This document shows, piece by piece, positions 62,180-64,000 of a stretch of 64,000 bases of DNA. Where the stretch lies: NCBI RefSeq assembly GCF_017948265.1, contig NZ_CP072852.1:3162001-3226000 (forward strand), in the 5' to 3' direction. The stretch is from Rhodoferax sp. PAMC 29310. Lineage in GTDB: Bacteria > Pseudomonadota > Gammaproteobacteria > Burkholderiales > Burkholderiaceae_C. Under the pieces are notes generated by a model, which was given only the letters and a program-made list of their open reading frames with translations, ran no database searches and had not been told where the DNA came from. The position numbers and the translations under genes were made by a program. Numbering within the stretch: position 1 is the stretch's first letter; each line of letters opens with the position of its first letter.

Positions 62180-62245
62180 TAAATTGCTCCTGAATAAATA
62201 GCTTTTCACGCCCGTGTTTATTGGGCTAAAGGCCAATTTGGCATC
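62180..62245. repeat. Dispersed AGCTAT hairpin repeat, degenerate copy 4
   Basis: The order AATAAATAGCTTTTCACG, TTTATTGGGCTAAAGGCC resembles the other copies, but the hairpin stem is broken. Confidence 0.45.
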
Positions 62246-62302
62246 TATTTTGTCGCCCTCGGCTCGCCCGTTGTCACTGGACCGGGTGCAATGGGCTGTG
62301 CT

Positions 62303-62923
62303 TTATGCCGGGCGACGCATGTGCAGCAGTTGCTCCGGCCCCACCGTGAAATAGTCTCCCGGGCCCCCGGCGCGCAGCAGATGCCCGGCGCGGGCCGTGT
62401 CGTACACCCCGTCTTTCAACAGGCGCTGGGCAATGTGCACCGCCACCACTTCGCCCAGTACCAGCCAGGTCGGCACGGTGTCGCCGCTGATGCTTTGCAA
62501 CTGCACGATTTGCGTGCAACGGCATTCAAAGCTCACCGGGCTTTGCTCCACGCGGGGCACATTCACCAGCCGTGAGGCCACGGGCGTTAACCCGGCCAGC
62601 ACAAACTCATCCACCTCAGGCGGCACGGCCGCGCAGGTCTGGTTCATGGGCTGGGCCAGATCATGCGTCACCAGGTTCCAGACAAACTCGCCCGTCTGCT
62701 GCACATTGCGCAGCGTGTCCTTGGCGCCAATGCTGGCAAACCCCACGATGGGCGGGGTGTAGTTGAAGGCGTTGAAAAAGCTGTAGGGCGCCAGGTTGAC
62801 CGAGCCATTGCTTCCCTTGGACGAAATCCAGCCGATGGGGCGTGGTCCTACGATGGCGTTGAATGGGTCATGCGGTAACCCATGACCGTGGCGGGGTTCG
62901 TAAAAGTGAATCGAATCAGACAT
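62303..62923 (-). CDS. Flavin reductase-like (FMN split-barrel) protein
   Basis: The product has 206 residues. The split-barrel pattern is seen in NAIVGPRPIGWISSKG (about 22), LAPYSFFNAFNYTPPIVGFAS and GEFVWNLVT, typical of the flavin reductase/DIM6-NTAB group. Such proteins bind FMN and often reduce flavin for a partner monooxygenase; no partner is adjacent. Confidence 0.88.
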   Translation of the reverse strand: MSDSIHFYEPRHGHGLPHDPFNAIVGPRPIGWISSKGSNGSVNLAPYSFFNAFNYTPPIVGFASIGAKDTLRNVQQTGEFVWNLVTHDLAQPMNQTCAAVPPEVDEFVLAGLTPVASRLVNVPRVEQSPVSFECRCTQIVQLQSISGDTVPTWLVLGEVVAVHIAQRLLKDGVYDTARAGHLLRAGGPGDYFTVGPEQLLHMRRPA

Positions 62924-63059
62924 GGATTGTTCCCAAATGAATCAGCTTGGAAGATACCAAAGTCAGAAAGGCGAAGTTGCGACGCGGACAAAGCCGACGT
63001 GAAAGCGCCCATCCTGGTCGCCCTGTTTCAACCACGGCCTCAAGGTTGAGTGGCGGCGG

Positions 63060-64000
63060 TCAAGTTCGGTTACTGGGGATGCCGGCACTGAGCAATGCCT
63101 GCGCCATCAACGCCTGGTGAGGCGCCATCTTGTGAGGGAAGCTGCGCTCGAAGACGCGGACTGAATAGCCGGGGTGGTCGCTGCAGGCGCGTTGTGCGAA
63201 GGCCCGGGCCTCGGCCGGACGTCCTGCAAGTGCCAGACAGGCGCCCGCGATGGCATGAATGTGGAAATGCGCGTTGGGCTCGGCCGTGGCCTGAACGCTC
63301 CAGGCGGCCGCCTCGTCGTATTTACCCTCAATCGCAAGTGATACCGCCCGCGCGCCCTCAACGGCAAAGAGGAGCGGATCGAGCGGGCTCAGCCGCTCGG
63401 CGGCGGCGAGTTCGGGCAGTGCCTGCATCGGCACCCCCGCATGCACCTGAATGAATCCGAGGGCGTAGTGCCCCTGCGCAAAGTTCGGGTTGATGAGGAG
63501 TGAGCGGCTCACGGATTGCAGCGCCTGGTCGTGTTCGCGTGCCAAAAACTGCGCCCGCCCCAATGTCCAGTACCCCATCGCGTCCCGCGGGTCGAGTTCG
63601 ATGCTTTGTAGCCCATGCTCAAGCGCCAAGGCGACCTCAGCCCCTGGCACGGGTACGGCATTGAGAAACGCGCGCGAGTAATGGGTGAACGAAAGCCCGG
63701 CATGGGCACGCGCAAAGCGGGTGTCAAGCGCCAGCGCACGAAGCAGCAGAGCATGGGCCTGCTCGGTATGCTGGGCCGTGAAATGAAAGCAGTGCCACAT
63801 CGCCCGGTGATAGCACTCCCAGGCGCTGAGGTCTTCGGGTGCCTTCGACCGCGCCCGTTCCACCTCCGCGCGCGCGATTTCCGGCTCGATGGCCGAGGCG
63901 ATGGCGGTCGATACATCGTCCTGCACCGAAAACAGATCGCCCAGTGGCCGGTCGAAATGCTCACTCCAAAGCACGGTGTTGCGCAGCGAGTCGGCCAGCG
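63060..64000 (-). CDS. TPR protein, C-terminal part (likely regulator or cyclase-type), truncated by window end
   Basis: The frame is open to base 64000, so the N-terminus lies beyond the window. The visible about 313 residues begin LADSLRNTVLWSEHFDRPLGDLFSVQDDV, the junction that in many proteins joins an OmpR-type wHTH or adenylate-cyclase domain to tetratricopeptide repeats. About six TPR-like units follow. Without the N-terminus the output function is unknown. Confidence 0.7.
   Translation of the reverse strand, partial: LADSLRNTVLWSEHFDRPLGDLFSVQDDVSTAIASAIEPEIARAEVERARSKAPEDLSAWECYHRAMWHCFHFTAQHTEQAHALLLRALALDTRFARAHAGLSFTHYSRAFLNAVPVPGAEVALALEHGLQSIELDPRDAMGYWTLGRAQFLAREHDQALQSVSRSLLINPNFAQGHYALGFIQVHAGVPMQALPELAAAERLSPLDPLLFAVEGARAVSLAIEGKYDEAAAWSVQATAEPNAHFHIHAIAGACLALAGRPAEARAFAQRACSDHPGYSVRVFERSFPHKMAPHQALMAQALLSAGIPSNRT

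Overview
The window is chromosomal DNA of a betaproteobacterium, most likely a Comamonadaceae of the Rhodoferax/Polaromonas type. The evidence is high-GC coding sequence with Burkholderiales-style families (NnrU, DUF2788, DUF6394, DUF1810), a type-B PutA, and a dispersed AGCTAT...ATAGCT hairpin repeat of the kind common in that family. Genes are densely packed. There is one intact insertion sequence. I see no rRNA, tRNA, CRISPR array or prophage.

Layout. 1-9.1 kb: the end of an RND efflux operon (adaptor fragment plus inner-membrane pump), a DJ-1/PfpI protein, then a minus-strand run (DUF1579-like, GFA-type zinc protein, AsmA-like, MFS transporter, hemerythrin-like). 9.1-14.4 kb: the cell-division genes minCDE, a VOC gene broken by one nonsense codon, a DUF1810 gene and a membrane metallophosphoesterase. 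This segment is flanked by two paralogous origin-like elements. Each has DnaA boxes followed by CTA trinucleotide (DnaA-trio) repeats and AT-rich DNA. 14.4-17.1 kb: exported MsrB, an Lrp/AsnC regulator, a transcript-like region ending in a strong terminator, and a PfkB/adenosine kinase. 17.1-25.1 kb: copper export (copA, copZ, cueR) split by a microcompartment-free ethanolamine module (eutBC, permease, AraC regulator). Both copper promoters carry CueR-type dyads. 25.2-28.7 kb: a heme-degrading-domain protein, a Crp/Fnr regulator with DUF302 and DUF2892 genes sharing a TGAC-N4-GTCA site, and an intact IS3-family element with a 3-bp target duplication.

28.9-34.7 kb: an amino-acid dehydrogenase, then a reactive-aldehyde module (nemR, yqhD-like, curA-like oxidoreductase, Hsp31-like) with NemR-type operators before nemR and before yqhD, then rdgC. 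34.8-45.7 kb: a Spy-like periplasmic protein, a glutaredoxin-fold protein without the catalytic cysteine, DUF2189 and DUF2788 membrane proteins, an acyl-CoA synthetase/GNAT fusion, NnrU, a diguanylate cyclase, a CBS protein, a DUF6394 protein coupled to a K+-channel-like RCK protein with an atypical filter, and a MscS channel. 45.8-51.1 kb: a tkt-gapA unit with a perfect terminator, diverging from an old-yellow-enzyme/MurU pair. MurU carries a peptide apparently derived from the dispersed repeat. 51.1-64 kb: a degenerate stretch, PutA, a lipoprotein hydrolase with a stop codon inside its signal peptide, a Tat-exported amino-acid-type binding protein, PepP, DUF465, CYTH/CHAD, YccF, flavin reductase and a TPR protein cut by the window end.

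Coding calls rest on family recognition by eye. Operators, repeats and origin-like elements rest on motifs read directly in the sequence.
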